A DNA stretch of 64,000 bases from Methylosinus sp. PW1 (GCF_000745215.1 NZ_JQNK01000009.1:1364001-1428000); one strand, 5' to 3'; shown: positions 38,032 to 49,531, counted from the first letter of the stretch. A program made the numbers and translations. The notes: a model not told the origin generated them from the letters alone.

Positions 38032-38429
38032 AAGGCGGCTAGTTTTTGAGGCTCTGAATGGGGCATTCCATTTGACGGCGGCAGAGAGCCTGTAATTTTC
38101 CGGCGTTTCCAACAAGCGATTTCCGATTATGCGTAAATCAAGACTTCTGCAACACGCGCCGCACCCTTGCGTTTCGAAGGCTTCCGCCATCAAAAAGATA
38201 CGCGCGAAATTCGGCAGACGCCGGGCGAGCAAGACCCGCGCCGGAAGAGGCGCTTCCACCTCCCCCTCGAGGGGGGAGGTCGAGCGCCGAAGGCGATCGG
38301 GAGGGGGTGAACCCCCGAGTCTTTGCCGTTGAACCCCACCCCGGACCGCTTCGCGGTCCGACCCTCCCCCTGAAGGGGAGGGTGGAAACGCCCTATGAAT
38401 GTCGGGCTCGCGTCCTGCGGCGAGCGCCC
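38032..38429. other. Gene-free, repeat-rich stretch
   Basis: No gene supported. Three palindromes stand in a row: ACCTCCCCC / GGGGGAGGT type (38258-38280), CGGACCGC-TTC-GCGGTCCG (38342-38360) and CCCTCCCC / GGGGAGGG (38362-38382). They separate the 3' end of cysN from the 5' side of the nitrilase gene. The rest (38032-38250) shows nothing recognisable. Confidence 0.6.
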
Positions 38430-40058
38430 TTACAATCCCGTGTCGTCGTGCGGCGGCTCGCCATTGGTGAGGCCGACGGCGAAACGCGTCCATAGGCGCT
38501 CGTGCAGATAATAGAGCACGATCTTGGAGACGATCTCCGTGCCGGTGATCGCCGCCGATATGCCCGTGTCCTGCGTGAACAGGAAGGCCGCGCCGAAAGT
38601 GATGACGCTGCCGGGCACGCGCCAGGACAGCGACTTCACCAGGCTGCGCAAGGGCGTCGGATGCAGCAGATGATCGGGCGGCGGCACGCCTTCCATGGAG
38701 GCGTAGCTCGCCTCCACGCCATTGCGCGCGCTGCGCTCGGTCCAGGCCGATTGCTTCACCATGCCGACGGCGACCGTCTCATTGGTCACGCGGTCGATGA
38801 GGATGAAGCCGCCGGTCTCGCGATTGTCCTCATAGAGATCGCAGGCGATGGCCGTGTCGAGCCACAGCTCCGCCTCGCCGATCTCGTTGAAGGCGAGCGT
38901 CTGCGTCGCATCGGCGAGCGGCTCGGCGAGGCCGGTCTCGATCTTTATGAGCGAGGCGACCTGCTTCACAAAGGCCGGCGTCGTGCGCGCGCCGAGCTTC
39001 AAAAGATAGCTCTTGTCCAGCGTGAGCGGCTCGCGCACCAGCCACAGAAGGCGGGCCGACAGGCGATCGCCGATCTTGGCCGGCGACACGGGCGAGGCGA
39101 GCATGTCGCCGCGCGAAATGTCGATCTCCTCGGTGAGGGTCAGCGTCACCGACTGGCCGGCCACCGCATGGGCGAGATCGCCGTCATAGGTGACGATGCG
39201 CGCGATTGTCGTGTCGCGGCCGGACGGCAGCACGCGGACGATGTCGCCGGGCTTTACGTTGCCGCTGGCGATGAAGCCGGAGAAGCCGCGGAAATCATGG
39301 GACGGCCGGTTCACCCATTGCACGGGAAAGCGGAAGGGCAGCACGCGGGCGTTGTCGTCCGAGGCGACGCTCTCGAGATAGGCGAGCAGCGGCGGGCCGG
39401 AATACCAGTCCATCTTCGTGCTGGCGTGCACGAGATTGTCGCCGTCCTTGGCGACGAGCGGAATCACCTGAATGGTGAGAAAGCGCAATTGCTCGGCGAA
39501 GGCGCGGAAGTCGCGCTCTATGTCGGCGAAGACCTCCTGCGAATAGGAGGCGAGGTCCATCTTGTTGATGGCGACGACGACATGGCGCACGCCGAGCATG
39601 GAGACGATGACGCTGTGCCGGCGCGTCTGATCGAGCAGGCCCTTGCGCGCGTCGACGAGCAGAACGGCGAGATCGGCCGTCGAGGCGCCGGTCGCCATAT
39701 TACGCGTGTATTGCACATGGCCGGGCGTGTCGGCGACGATGAACTTGCGCTTCTCCGTCGCGAAATAGCGATAGGCGACATCGATGGTGATGCCCTGCTC
39801 GCGCTCCGCCGCGAGTCCGTCGACGAGCAGCGCGAAATCGAGATCGTCGCCCTGCGTGCCGTGCTTCTTCGAATCCTGCTCGAGCGCGGCGATGAGATCG
39901 TCGGCGGCGAGATCGGCGTCATAGAGCAGGCGGCCGATCAGCGTCGACTTGCCATCGTCCACCGAGCCGCAGGTGATGAAGCGCAGCAAGGGCTTGTCGG
40001 CGGGCGCCGGCCCGGCGGGAGCGCGCAGCGGCGCGGGCGTGGCGAGGCCGCCGTGCAT
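38430..40058 (-). CDS. cysN: Sulfate adenylyltransferase large subunit CysN fused to a DUF2061 membrane domain
   Basis: 542 residues. Residues 1-~460 are the GTPase subunit of ATP sulfurylase: G1 CGSVDDGKSTLIGRLL, the switch VADTPGHVQYTRNM, G4 VVAINKMDLASYS and the elongation-factor-like domains. Residues about 465-530 (PLRSLVKSLSWRVPGSVITF, then SKIVLYYLHERLW) match DUF2061, a small two-helix membrane domain, in the place where other species carry a CysC kinase domain. The fusion could tether ATP sulfurylase to membranes (inference). ATG 40058 shares one base with the cysD stop. Last gene of the cys operon. Confidence 0.93.
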   Translation of the reverse strand: MHGGLATPAPLRAPAGPAPADKPLLRFITCGSVDDGKSTLIGRLLYDADLAADDLIAALEQDSKKHGTQGDDLDFALLVDGLAAEREQGITIDVAYRYFATEKRKFIVADTPGHVQYTRNMATGASTADLAVLLVDARKGLLDQTRRHSVIVSMLGVRHVVVAINKMDLASYSQEVFADIERDFRAFAEQLRFLTIQVIPLVAKDGDNLVHASTKMDWYSGPPLLAYLESVASDDNARVLPFRFPVQWVNRPSHDFRGFSGFIASGNVKPGDIVRVLPSGRDTTIARIVTYDGDLAHAVAGQSVTLTLTEEIDISRGDMLASPVSPAKIGDRLSARLLWLVREPLTLDKSYLLKLGARTTPAFVKQVASLIKIETGLAEPLADATQTLAFNEIGEAELWLDTAIACDLYEDNRETGGFILIDRVTNETVAVGMVKQSAWTERSARNGVEASYASMEGVPPPDHLLHPTPLRSLVKSLSWRVPGSVITFGAAFLFTQDTGISAAITGTEIVSKIVLYYLHERLWTRFAVGLTNGEPPHDDTGL

Positions 40059-40975
40059 CAAAAATAACCCTCCTGCTTCTTCTGCTCCATGGAGGAGGAG
40101 CCGTCGTGATCGATGAGGCGTCCCTGACGCTCGGAGGAGCGGCTCGCGCGCATTTCGGCGATGATCTCCTCCAGCGTCGCCGCGGAGCTGTCGATCGCGC
40201 CGGTCAGCGGATAGCAGCCGAGCGTGCGGAAGCGCACCAGCCTCTGCTGCACGGTCTCGCCGGGCTGCAGCTTCAGGCGATCGTCGTCCACCATGATGAG
40301 CATGCCGCCGCGATCGATCACCGGGCGCTCCTTGGCGAAATAGAGCGGCACGACGTCGATGCCCTCGCGCGCGATGTAATCCCACACATCGGCCTCGGTC
40401 CAATTGGACAGAGGGAAGACGCGCAGACTCTCGCCCGGCCCCTTGCGGGCGTTGTAGAGGCGCCAGAACTCGGGCCGCTGCGCCTTCGGGTCCCAGCGAT
40501 GCTGGGCGTTGCGGAAGGAGAGCACGCGCTCCTTGGCGCGGGACTTTTCTTCGTCGCGCCGCGCGCCGCCGAAGGCCGCGTCGAATTTCCATTTGTCGAG
40601 CGCCTGCTTCAGCGCGTCGGTCTTCATGATCTGCGTATGCAGCTGCGAACCATGCACTGTGGGATCGATATTCATCGCGATCCCTTCAGGATTGGAGTGC
40701 ACGAGCAGCTCGAGGCCCGTCTCGGCCGCGCGGCGGTCGCGAAAGGCGATCATTTCCTTGAACTTCCATGTCGTGTCGACATGCAGAAGCGGGAATGGCG
40801 GCTTCGACGGATAAAAGGCCTTCATGGCGAGATGCAGCATCACCGCCGAATCCTTGCCGATGGAGTAGAGCATCACCGGCCGCTCGCATTCGGCGACGAC
40901 CTCCCGTAAGATGTGAATGCTCTCCGCCTCCAGCCGATCCAAATGGCCGAGGGGCTTGGACGCCAACGCGTTCAT
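40058..40975 (-). CDS. cysD: Sulfate adenylyltransferase small subunit CysD
   Basis: A 305-residue PP-loop adenylyltransferase that makes APS from sulfate and ATP with CysN. Seen: the PP-loop [47 protein letters not shown] and the C-terminal QKKQEGYF, a CysD hallmark. ATG 40975 overlaps the cysH stop by four bases. Confidence 0.97.
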   Translation of the reverse strand: MNALASKPLGHLDRLEAESIHILREVVAECERPVMLYSIGKDSAVMLHLAMKAFYPSKPPFPLLHVDTTWKFKEMIAFRDRRAAETGLELLVHSNPEGIAMNIDPTVHGSQLHTQIMKTDALKQALDKWKFDAAFGGARRDEEKSRAKERVLSFRNAQHRWDPKAQRPEFWRLYNARKGPGESLRVFPLSNWTEADVWDYIAREGIDVVPLYFAKERPVIDRGGMLIMVDDDRLKLQPGETVQQRLVRFRTLGCYPLTGAIDSSAATLEEIIAEMRASRSSERQGRLIDHDGSSSMEQKKQEGYF

Positions 40976-41721
40976 TGCGAGCCCTCCGGCGCCGGACCGC
41001 GCGTCAGCCTTCCGTCCGGCCCGACATGCAGGCCGCATTCTTTCTTCTCGTCCTCTTCCCACCACCAGCGGCCGGCGCGCTCGCTCTCGCCGGGCTCCAG
41101 CGCGCGCGTGCAGGGCGCGCAGCCGATGGAGAGAAAGCCCTTGGCGTGCAACTCGTTCACCGGCACGCTGAATTCCTCCGTCGCGGCGACGATGGAGTCG
41201 CGCGTGTAATCGGCGAGCGGATTGAGCTTGATGAGCCGACGCTCGGCGTCGCTCTCGATGAGATGCACGCCCTCGCGCGCCTGCGATTGATCGGCGCGCA
41301 GGCCCGTCACCCAGGCGGAGGCGCCGGCGAGCAGGCGCGACAGCGGCTCCACCTTGCGAATATGGCAGCAGGCCTTGCGATTCTCGACCGAGCGATAGAA
41401 GCCGTTGACGCCATGCTCGGCGACATAATCGGCGAGCGGCAGCGCCTGCGGATAGGCGGCGTGAATGCGCCGCGCATAGCGCGCCTCGGTCTTCTCCCAA
41501 AGGGCGATCGTCTCCTCGAAGAGACGGCCCGTGTCGATCGTCACCACATCGATCTCGAGGCCCTGGGTGAAGATGGAATGGGTGACGAGCTGATCCTCTA
41601 TGCCGAAGCTCGTCGTGAAGACGATACGGCCGGGAATGACCTCGCGCGTGAGCTTCAGGCGATGATCGAGATCGAGCGGCGCGAGGCGCGGCGCCAGCGT
41701 TTCGACGATCGACGTCTTCAT
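40972..41721 (-). CDS. cysH: Assimilatory APS reductase CysH (iron-sulfur type)
   Basis: A 249-residue reductase producing sulfite. It carries both cysteine pairs of the [4Fe-4S] APS-reducing type, CC in [13 protein letters not shown] and C-x-x-C in [13 protein letters not shown], plus the C-terminal catalytic cysteine in [12 protein letters not shown] reductases lack the cluster cysteines, so APS is the expected substrate, consistent with the missing CysC. ATG 41721 overlaps the DUF934 gene stop by four bases. Confidence 0.95.
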   Translation of the reverse strand: MKTSIVETLAPRLAPLDLDHRLKLTREVIPGRIVFTTSFGIEDQLVTHSIFTQGLEIDVVTIDTGRLFEETIALWEKTEARYARRIHAAYPQALPLADYVAEHGVNGFYRSVENRKACCHIRKVEPLSRLLAGASAWVTGLRADQSQAREGVHLIESDAERRLIKLNPLADYTRDSIVAATEEFSVPVNELHAKGFLSIGCAPCTRALEPGESERAGRWWWEEDEKKECGLHVGPDGRLTRGPAPEGSQ

Positions 41722-42218
41722 GCCACGCCCTTTCGCCGGCGTTCGAGTATGGACGCGCCGCCAGCGACGCCGCGCTGATAGGAGAGGCTGCGCGCCTGAC
41801 GCGCCTTGGCCCAATTGGCCTCGCCGTGATGCGCCGCGAGCTCGTCGGGAATTTCGATCGTGTCGAAGCCGCCGCCGATCGCATGCAAATATTGATCCGG
41901 CGTCAGCCTTCCGCTCGCCCGCAACTCGCCGGCGAACCCCTCGCGCCGCAGCAGCCGCGCCAGCGAGAAGCCGCGCCCGTCGGTGAAGGCCGGAAAGGCG
42001 ATGTCGATGAGCGCGAGACGCGCGAAATGAGGCGCCAGCGCTTTCGGGTCCGTCGTATTGGCGACATAGACGCCGAGCGTCGTCGGCCGCGCATCCTCCA
42101 GCGCGGCGGGCAGACGCGCGAGCGAGACGATCACCTTGCCGGAGCCGGGAAGCGATTCCTCATCGGCGAGACGGCGCCACTCGTCCGCGATGAAAGCGCC
42201 GTCAGATACCAGAGCCAT
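41718..42218 (-). CDS. DUF934 protein of the sulfite reductase operon
   Basis: A 166-residue DUF934 protein, found next to sulfite/nitrite reductase genes in many proteobacteria, with no proven biochemical role. Typical stretches are [33 protein letters not shown] and a C-terminal ARSLSYQRG. It overlaps cysI by 17 bp and cysH by 4 bp, implying tight translational coupling and a role in reductase assembly or electron delivery (inference). Confidence 0.9.
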   Translation of the reverse strand: MALVSDGAFIADEWRRLADEESLPGSGKVIVSLARLPAALEDARPTTLGVYVANTTDPKALAPHFARLALIDIAFPAFTDGRGFSLARLLRREGFAGELRASGRLTPDQYLHAIGGGFDTIEIPDELAAHHGEANWAKARQARSLSYQRGVAGGASILERRRKGVA

Positions 42219-43926
42219 CCTCGCCCTCCCGGCGCGCAGATTCCTTGAAACGCTTATGGCCCAAGCGCCGCCATGTGTCGATGAAAGCCTCGCCGTCGCG
42301 CCGCTCGGCGAGATAGAATTGCACCAGGCTCTCGATCACATCGGGAACTTCTTCCGCCGACACGCCGGGACCGAGCAATTCGCCGATCGAGGCCGAAAGC
42401 GTCGGATCGCCGCCGAGCGTGATCTGATAGGATTCGACGCCTTTCTTCTCGAGGCCGAGAATGCCGATCGCGCCGATATGATGATGGCCGCAGGCGTTGA
42501 TGCAGCCGGAAATCTTGATCCCCAGCTTGCCGATGAGACGCTGGCGCTCGAGATCGGCGAAACGTTCCGAGATCGCCTGCGCGATCGGAATGGAGCGCGC
42601 CGTCGCCAGCGAGCAATAATCGAGCCCCGGGCAGGAGATGATGTCGCTGATGAGCCCGGCGTTGGCGGTCGCGAGGCCCGCCGCCGAGAGATCGCGCCAC
42701 AGAGCGAGAAGATCATCCTGCTTCACATGCGGAAGAATGATGTTCTGCTCATGGCTGACGCGCAACTCGCCGAAACCATATGTGTCCGCAGCGTCGGCCA
42801 GCGCGCGCATCTGCGCGGAAGTGGCGTCGCCCGGAATGCCGGCGATCGGCTTCAGCGAGACGGTGACGATGGCGTAGCCGGGAACCTTATGCGGCGCGAC
42901 ATTCACCGCGGCGAAGGCGGCGAATTCAGCGTTCTCCGCCTTGGCCTTTTCGAAGCCGTCCGAGCGCGCAGGCAAGCTTTCGTAAGCCGGCGGCGCGAAG
43001 GCCGCGACGACGCGCTCCAGCTCCTGCGCGTCATAGGCGAAAGGCGCGCGGTCCATGGCCGCGAGCTCCGCCTCTACCTGCGCGCGAATCTCGTCGAGCC
43101 CGGTCTCGTGCACCAATATTTTGATGCGCGCCTTATATTTGTTGTCGCGGCGGCCGAAGCGATTATAGACGCGCAGAATCGCCTCGAGATAGCTCAGCAG
43201 ATCGGCGCGCGGCAGGAATTCCCGCAGCAGCTTGCCGACGAAAGGCGTGCGGCCGAGACCGCCGCCGACGATCACCTCATAGCCGATCTCGCCTTCCGCA
43301 TTCTTCACGATGCGCAGGCCGATGTCGTGAATCTTGATCGCGGCGCGGTCATGCTCGGCGCCGCTCACCGCGATCTTGAACTTGCGCGGCAGGAAGCTGA
43401 ACTCGGCATGAGCGCTCGACCATTGGCGCAGAAACTCCGCCGTCGGCCGCGGGTCCTCCAGCTCATCGGCGGCGACGCCGGCGAAATGATCGGCGGTCAC
43501 ATTGCGAATGCAATTGCCGGAGGTCTGGATCCCATGCATGTCGACGTCGGCGAGCGCCTCGAGAATATCCGGCACATCGACGAGCTTGGGCCAATTATAT
43601 TGCAGGTTCTGCCGCGTGGTGAAATGGCCGTAGCCCTGGTCCCATTTGTCGGCGATATAGGCGAGCTGGCGCATCTGCCGCGAGGTGAGCGAGCCATAGG
43701 GAATGGCGACGCGCAGCATATAGGCGTGGAGCTGCAGATAGAGCCCGTTCATCAGGCGGAACGGACGGAATTCCTCCTCCGTGAGCGCGCCGGCGAGGCG
43801 ACGCTCCACCTGGCCGCGGAATTCCGCGACGCGCTCGCGCACGAAGGCGCGGTCATATTCGTCATAGGCGTAGATGGTCGGCGCGGCATTGGGGCGCGGC
43901 GGCAGGGCCGGATCATGCGCAGTCAT
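42202..43926 (-). CDS. cysI: Ferredoxin-type sulfite reductase hemoprotein CysI
   Basis: A 574-residue siroheme/[4Fe-4S] reductase that converts sulfite to sulfide. The cluster cysteines are C-x5-C (SCPGLDYCSLATA) and C-x3-C (GCINACGHHHIG). The N-terminal part has YGHFTTRQNLQYNWPKL and SGNCIRNVTADHFAG. No CysJ flavoprotein gene is present; the 2Fe-2S ferredoxin at the head of the operon is the likely donor. Nitrite reductases of the same family are an alternative, but the operon favours sulfite. ATG 43926 with GGGGAAACG upstream. Confidence 0.93.
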   Translation of the reverse strand: MTAHDPALPPRPNAAPTIYAYDEYDRAFVRERVAEFRGQVERRLAGALTEEEFRPFRLMNGLYLQLHAYMLRVAIPYGSLTSRQMRQLAYIADKWDQGYGHFTTRQNLQYNWPKLVDVPDILEALADVDMHGIQTSGNCIRNVTADHFAGVAADELEDPRPTAEFLRQWSSAHAEFSFLPRKFKIAVSGAEHDRAAIKIHDIGLRIVKNAEGEIGYEVIVGGGLGRTPFVGKLLREFLPRADLLSYLEAILRVYNRFGRRDNKYKARIKILVHETGLDEIRAQVEAELAAMDRAPFAYDAQELERVVAAFAPPAYESLPARSDGFEKAKAENAEFAAFAAVNVAPHKVPGYAIVTVSLKPIAGIPGDATSAQMRALADAADTYGFGELRVSHEQNIILPHVKQDDLLALWRDLSAAGLATANAGLISDIISCPGLDYCSLATARSIPIAQAISERFADLERQRLIGKLGIKISGCINACGHHHIGAIGILGLEKKGVESYQITLGGDPTLSASIGELLGPGVSAEEVPDVIESLVQFYLAERRDGEAFIDTWRRLGHKRFKESARREGEDGSGI

Positions 43927-44261
43927 CGTTTCCCCGCTCCTTGCAGCCATGCCTGCTTGCCGAGATCGCGCCGCACGCTCGGGCCGGCGGCGCGGAACTT
44001 CTCGCGAAAATGCGACGGCGACGGCGCGCCGGCCGCATCCACCGTCACATCGACCAGATAGGCGTCGACGACGCGATTGGCGGCGACCGCAACCTTGCCC
44101 GCCGCGTCCAGCGTCGCCGCCTCGGCCTCGTCATAAGCAATTTTCGCGCGCAGGAGATCGCGCTCCCAGCCGTCCGGCCCCCAAAACACGACATCGCCCG
44201 CGGCGAGATCGGAGGCGAGCAGGATTTTGGGCGAGAATTTGGGATTGGCGGGCCGCGTCAT
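43923..44261 (-). CDS. DUF2849 protein of the cys operon
   Basis: A 112-residue DUF2849 protein, commonly encoded immediately before cysI in Rhizobiales. N-terminal KILLASDLAAGDVVFW and RAAGPSVRRDLGKQAW near the C-terminus are recognisable. Start ATG 44261 overlaps the ferredoxin stop by four bases, and its stop overlaps the cysI start by four bases. Role unknown; perhaps in sulfite reductase function. Confidence 0.88.
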   Translation of the reverse strand: MTRPANPKFSPKILLASDLAAGDVVFWGPDGWERDLLRAKIAYDEAEAATLDAAGKVAVAANRVVDAYLVDVTVDAAGAPSPSHFREKFRAAGPSVRRDLGKQAWLQGAGKR

Positions 44262-44575
44262 GTCGGCTCCTTGACCAGAGTGAGCTTCAGCCCGTCCAGC
44301 TCGTCCGACCAGATGATCTGGCAGGAGAGCCGCGAGGTCTCGTGCAGAAAGGGCAGCTCGTCGAGCTTGTCGATCTCGTCCTCGCGCGGCGGCGCGACCT
44401 TGTCGGCCCATTCGGGATCGAGCACGACATGGCAGGAGGCGCAGGCGACCGCGCCGCCGCATGTGCCCTCCATGCCCATCCCATAATCCCGCAAAATCTC
44501 CATCAACCGCCAGCCTTCCACAGGCTCCAGCTCGTGGGTGACGCCGTCTGCGTCCTCGACACGGATCACGCTCAT
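44258..44575 (-). CDS. 2Fe-2S ferredoxin of the sulfate assimilation operon
   Basis: A 105-residue adrenodoxin-type ferredoxin. Cluster ligands are C-x5-C-x2-C in GTCGGAVACASCHVVL and a fourth Cys in SRLSCQIIW. As the first gene of the cys operon it probably delivers electrons to CysI. Its mRNA would have a leader of about 150 nt from the promoter at 44730-44757. Confidence 0.9.
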   Translation of the reverse strand: MSVIRVEDADGVTHELEPVEGWRLMEILRDYGMGMEGTCGGAVACASCHVVLDPEWADKVAPPREDEIDKLDELPFLHETSRLSCQIIWSDELDGLKLTLVKEPT

Positions 44576-44729
44576 CCTTTTCTCCGAACAGGCGCTGTCG
44601 CCGCAAAGGCGCCCTTCCTTCGGCTGTCGGCCCTGCGCGACCCCCTCACGCCGAGCAAAGCGGGCGCGCCGATCGCCGCAAAGCGCGGAGACCTCGGCAC
44701 GAACCGCAATCCTTCGAAAATGTGAGACC

Positions 44730-44757
44730 TACTTATTCGAGGTCGCGTGAATGTCAA
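44730..44757 (-). promoter_or_regulatory. Predicted sigma-70 promoter of the cys operon
   Basis: Minus strand -35 TTGACA (44757-44752) and -10 TAAGTA (44735-44730), 16-bp spacer, in an AT-rich island. It is the only good promoter between the ferredoxin gene and the divergent ParA-like gene. The rest of the 362-bp gap (44576-44937) shows no gene and no riboswitch I could recognise. Confidence 0.55.
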
Positions 44758-44937
44758 TTCACTATAAGATAGCCCCGCGCCTCGAAAAACTACAAACGCT
44801 GCGCGTGGTATCAACCGAAAAGGCCTCGATCGCGCCAGCGGCGGCGAGAAAAGGCTCGGCGCGCCCGACTCATAAATGGTAAGGGTTTTATGTTCCTGCC
44901 GCCCGAGAGCGGGCGCGAGCGATATAGGTGCTAGGCC

Positions 44938-45771
44938 ATGGCTCAAAGACCGACCAAAGAAACCAAGCAGAGTTCGGCCCGTGAGGAGCGGCCGCCGGTC
45001 GTGCGGGAGAAGGTACCTCCGCTCGCGCCTCAGAGAGGCCGGCCGACGCTCATTCTGGTCGGAGCGGACAAGGGCGGCGTGGGCAAGACGACGATCGCGC
45101 GCGTGCTGCTCGATTATCTCGCCGCCAATAATGTCTTGACCCGGGCCTTCGACACGGAGACGCCGCGCGGCACGCTCTATCGCTTTCATCCCGACCAGAC
45201 CAGCGTCGTCGATCTCACCTCGACCTCGGATCAGATGAAGATCATCGACACTCTGGCCACGGCTCAGGTGAAGGTCAGCGTCGTCGACGTTCGCGCCGGC
45301 GGGCTGGAGCCGGCCCTGCAGGCGTTGCAGGACACGGGCTTTCTGGATGCGGTGGCGGAAGGTGAGGTCGGCTTCATTCTGTTCCATGTGCTCGGATCGT
45401 CCATCGCCTCGCTCGACGAAATCGCAGAAGTCGCGCCCTATGTCGAGGACGCGGACTATTTCCTCGTCAAGAACCATGTCAACGACACCACATTTTTCGA
45501 ATGGGACCCGGTGACGCACCGCAAATATTTCGAGAAAGTGGAGACGGCGGGCGAGATCACCATCCCCAAGCTCAACGAATTGTCCTATGAGCAGGTGGAG
45601 ATCGCCGGCGCGCCTTTTTCCACTTTCGTCGCCAATCGGACGGGGGACGGGGAGCCGGCGGACCATTCCTTCGTCCTTCGCGGCTATGTCCGCACCTGGC
45701 AGAACAGGATCGCCGACGAGTTCGACCGCATCCATCTGCTGGATCGGATCGCCGGCAGGGAGGGCGCATAG
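44938..45771 (+). CDS. ParA/MinD-like P-loop ATPase
   Basis: A 277-residue protein. After a charged 35-residue N-terminus comes a deviant Walker A (VGADKGGVGKTTIARVLL) as in ParA/MinD, then FDTETPRGTLYRFHPD and a strand with VVDVRAGG in place of the usual D-x-x-G. No partner parB and no chromosome-partition genes are near. A paralogue without the Walker lysine follows after 59 bp, suggesting a two-protein system. Cargo or role unknown. ATG 44938 has TAGGTG upstream. Confidence 0.8.
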   Translation: MAQRPTKETKQSSAREERPPVVREKVPPLAPQRGRPTLILVGADKGGVGKTTIARVLLDYLAANNVLTRAFDTETPRGTLYRFHPDQTSVVDLTSTSDQMKIIDTLATAQVKVSVVDVRAGGLEPALQALQDTGFLDAVAEGEVGFILFHVLGSSIASLDEIAEVAPYVEDADYFLVKNHVNDTTFFEWDPVTHRKYFEKVETAGEITIPKLNELSYEQVEIAGAPFSTFVANRTGDGEPADHSFVLRGYVRTWQNRIADEFDRIHLLDRIAGREGA

Positions 45772-45830
45772 CGCCGAACGTGGTTGAGCGGCAACACAGA
45801 GAGCCTCGGGCGGCGCCGAGAGAGTGAAAG

Positions 45831-46544
45831 ATGAGTCGACGCACTTTGGTGTTCGTCGCCTGTTCCCCGCATCCGCGTTCGGGCGTCTCGACGACCGCGC
45901 GGCTGCTGACGGATTTCTATCTCTCGCGTCTCACCGAGGTCGAAGGCTTCGACACTGATCCGCATGCGCCGCGCTACCATGAATGGTTCCCGGACCGCAC
46001 GCGCGTCATCGACACGGCCGACATACGCGGGCAGATTTCCTTGTTCGATCGGCTGCTGATCGATGACGGGACGCCCAAGATCGTCGATGTCTGGCAGCGC
46101 GCCTATGACCGTTTCTTCAAGACGGTGAAGGAGATCGGCTTCGTCGAGGAAGCGCGGGCGCGCGGGGTCGAGCCGATCGTGCTCTTCCATGTCGACCACA
46201 CCGACTCCGCTCTCGCCAGCGCGAAATCGCTGTCGGCGGCTTGGCGCGATGTCCCCATGGTAATCGTGCAGAACGAGGGCGCCGCGCCGCTCGGCGCCTA
46301 TGCCCATGAGACGCTCGGCCATTATCCGTCTACGCGCAGATTCCTCATCGGCGCGCTGGACGGCGCGGTGGCGAAGACTCTGGACGAGCCGGACCTGTCG
46401 CTGAGCCGGCTGCTGGTCTCGCCGCCGCCGGAAATGTCGATCGTCATCCGCGCCGCGCTCAAAGCCTGGATCGCGCCGATCTTCACGCAATTCCGCAGCT
46501 TCGAGCTGCGGCATGAGCTCGATGGCGCGCAGTTTTTGAAATAG
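45831..46544 (+). CDS. ParA-like paralogue with a degenerate P-loop
   Basis: A 237-residue protein with the same fold order as the preceding gene: FVACSPHPRSGVSTTARLLT stands where KGGVGKT would be, but both lysines are absent, then GFDTDPHAPRYHEWFPD parallels the FDTETPRGTLYRFHPD of its neighbour. ATP hydrolysis is unlikely. It may act as a regulatory or structural partner of the upstream ATPase (inference). The shared motif and 59-bp spacing argue for an operon. Confidence 0.75.
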   Translation: MSRRTLVFVACSPHPRSGVSTTARLLTDFYLSRLTEVEGFDTDPHAPRYHEWFPDRTRVIDTADIRGQISLFDRLLIDDGTPKIVDVWQRAYDRFFKTVKEIGFVEEARARGVEPIVLFHVDHTDSALASAKSLSAAWRDVPMVIVQNEGAAPLGAYAHETLGHYPSTRRFLIGALDGAVAKTLDEPDLSLSRLLVSPPPEMSIVIRAALKAWIAPIFTQFRSFELRHELDGAQFLK

Positions 46545-46603
46545 CGCCACGCCGTCGCTCATTTTCATGAGCGCCCCTGGTTCGGGCCGAGGCTTCCGAC
46601 AAA

Positions 46604-46661
46604 AACGAGCCTGTAGGCTCAAGTCCAAGGCAAATGCTGGACTGTGAGCCTACAGGCTCGC
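46604..46661. repeat. 58-bp palindromic element, copy C
   Basis: Arms 46604-46626 and 46639-46661 (CGAGCCTGTAGGCTCA ... and complement) around a 12-bp centre: same 23-12-23 design as copies A and B but more diverged in sequence, with matching changes on both arms (TGTAGG / CCTACA). Such paired changes point to selection for, or correction of, symmetry. Lies between convergent genes. Confidence 0.8.
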
Positions 46662-46719
46662 TTTGCGATCGGAGAGCCGCAGCCGGCGCCCGGAGACATG
46701 CTCCAGGCGCCTATTTGCG

Positions 46720-47118
46720 TCAGAGGCCGAGAGCGGCCTTCAGCTCTTGGAGCTGGCCGAGCTTTTCCGAGGCGAGGCGGCGGGCCTCGTCGGATTTGGC
46801 GTCGGCCACATCTTCGCTGGCGTCCTTGATATCGGCGTCGATCTTAGCGGCGTCGAGGTCAGCGACCGGAATGGCGTATTCGGCCAGAATGGTGAAGCCG
46901 CCGAGCCCGACATCGGCGAAGCCGCCGCGCACGAACAGCTTTTCTTTCTTGCCGGCTCCGTCGATCTCGACGACGCCGGGCTTCAGCACCGTCATCACCG
47001 GCGCGTGATCTTTGAGAACCGTGAACACGCCCTCGGCGCCGGGGGCGACGACGGCGTCGACCTCTCCCGAGAACAGAAGCTTCTCGGGAGAGACGAGTTC
47101 GAAGTGGAACGTGGCCAT
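46720..47118 (-). CDS. atpC: ATP synthase F1 epsilon subunit
   Basis: A 132-residue epsilon subunit; the beta-sandwich begins [20 protein letters not shown] and includes [20 protein letters not shown]. The C-terminal helical part is short, as in alphaproteobacteria. It couples rotation of the central stalk and can inhibit ATP hydrolysis. Last gene of the atpHAGDC operon, 30 bp after atpD. Confidence 0.96.
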   Translation of the reverse strand: MATFHFELVSPEKLLFSGEVDAVVAPGAEGVFTVLKDHAPVMTVLKPGVVEIDGAGKKEKLFVRGGFADVGLGGFTILAEYAIPVADLDAAKIDADIKDASEDVADAKSDEARRLASEKLGQLQELKAALGL

Positions 47119-47148
47119 GAAGGGCTCCGTCGTCTAGCGATTAACGGA

Positions 47149-49495
<2,347 letters not shown>

Positions 49496-49531
49496 GAGAG
49501 AACCCGTCTCATTCTGACCAGAACCACGCCG

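Noticed and set aside
44576..44729. Riboswitch or attenuator in the cys operon leader
   Set aside because: The leader is about 150 nt, but I saw no SAM-type or other known aptamer core and no leader peptide.
44938..46544. Chromosome or plasmid partition locus
   Set aside because: There is no parB, parS-like palindrome cluster or replication gene nearby.
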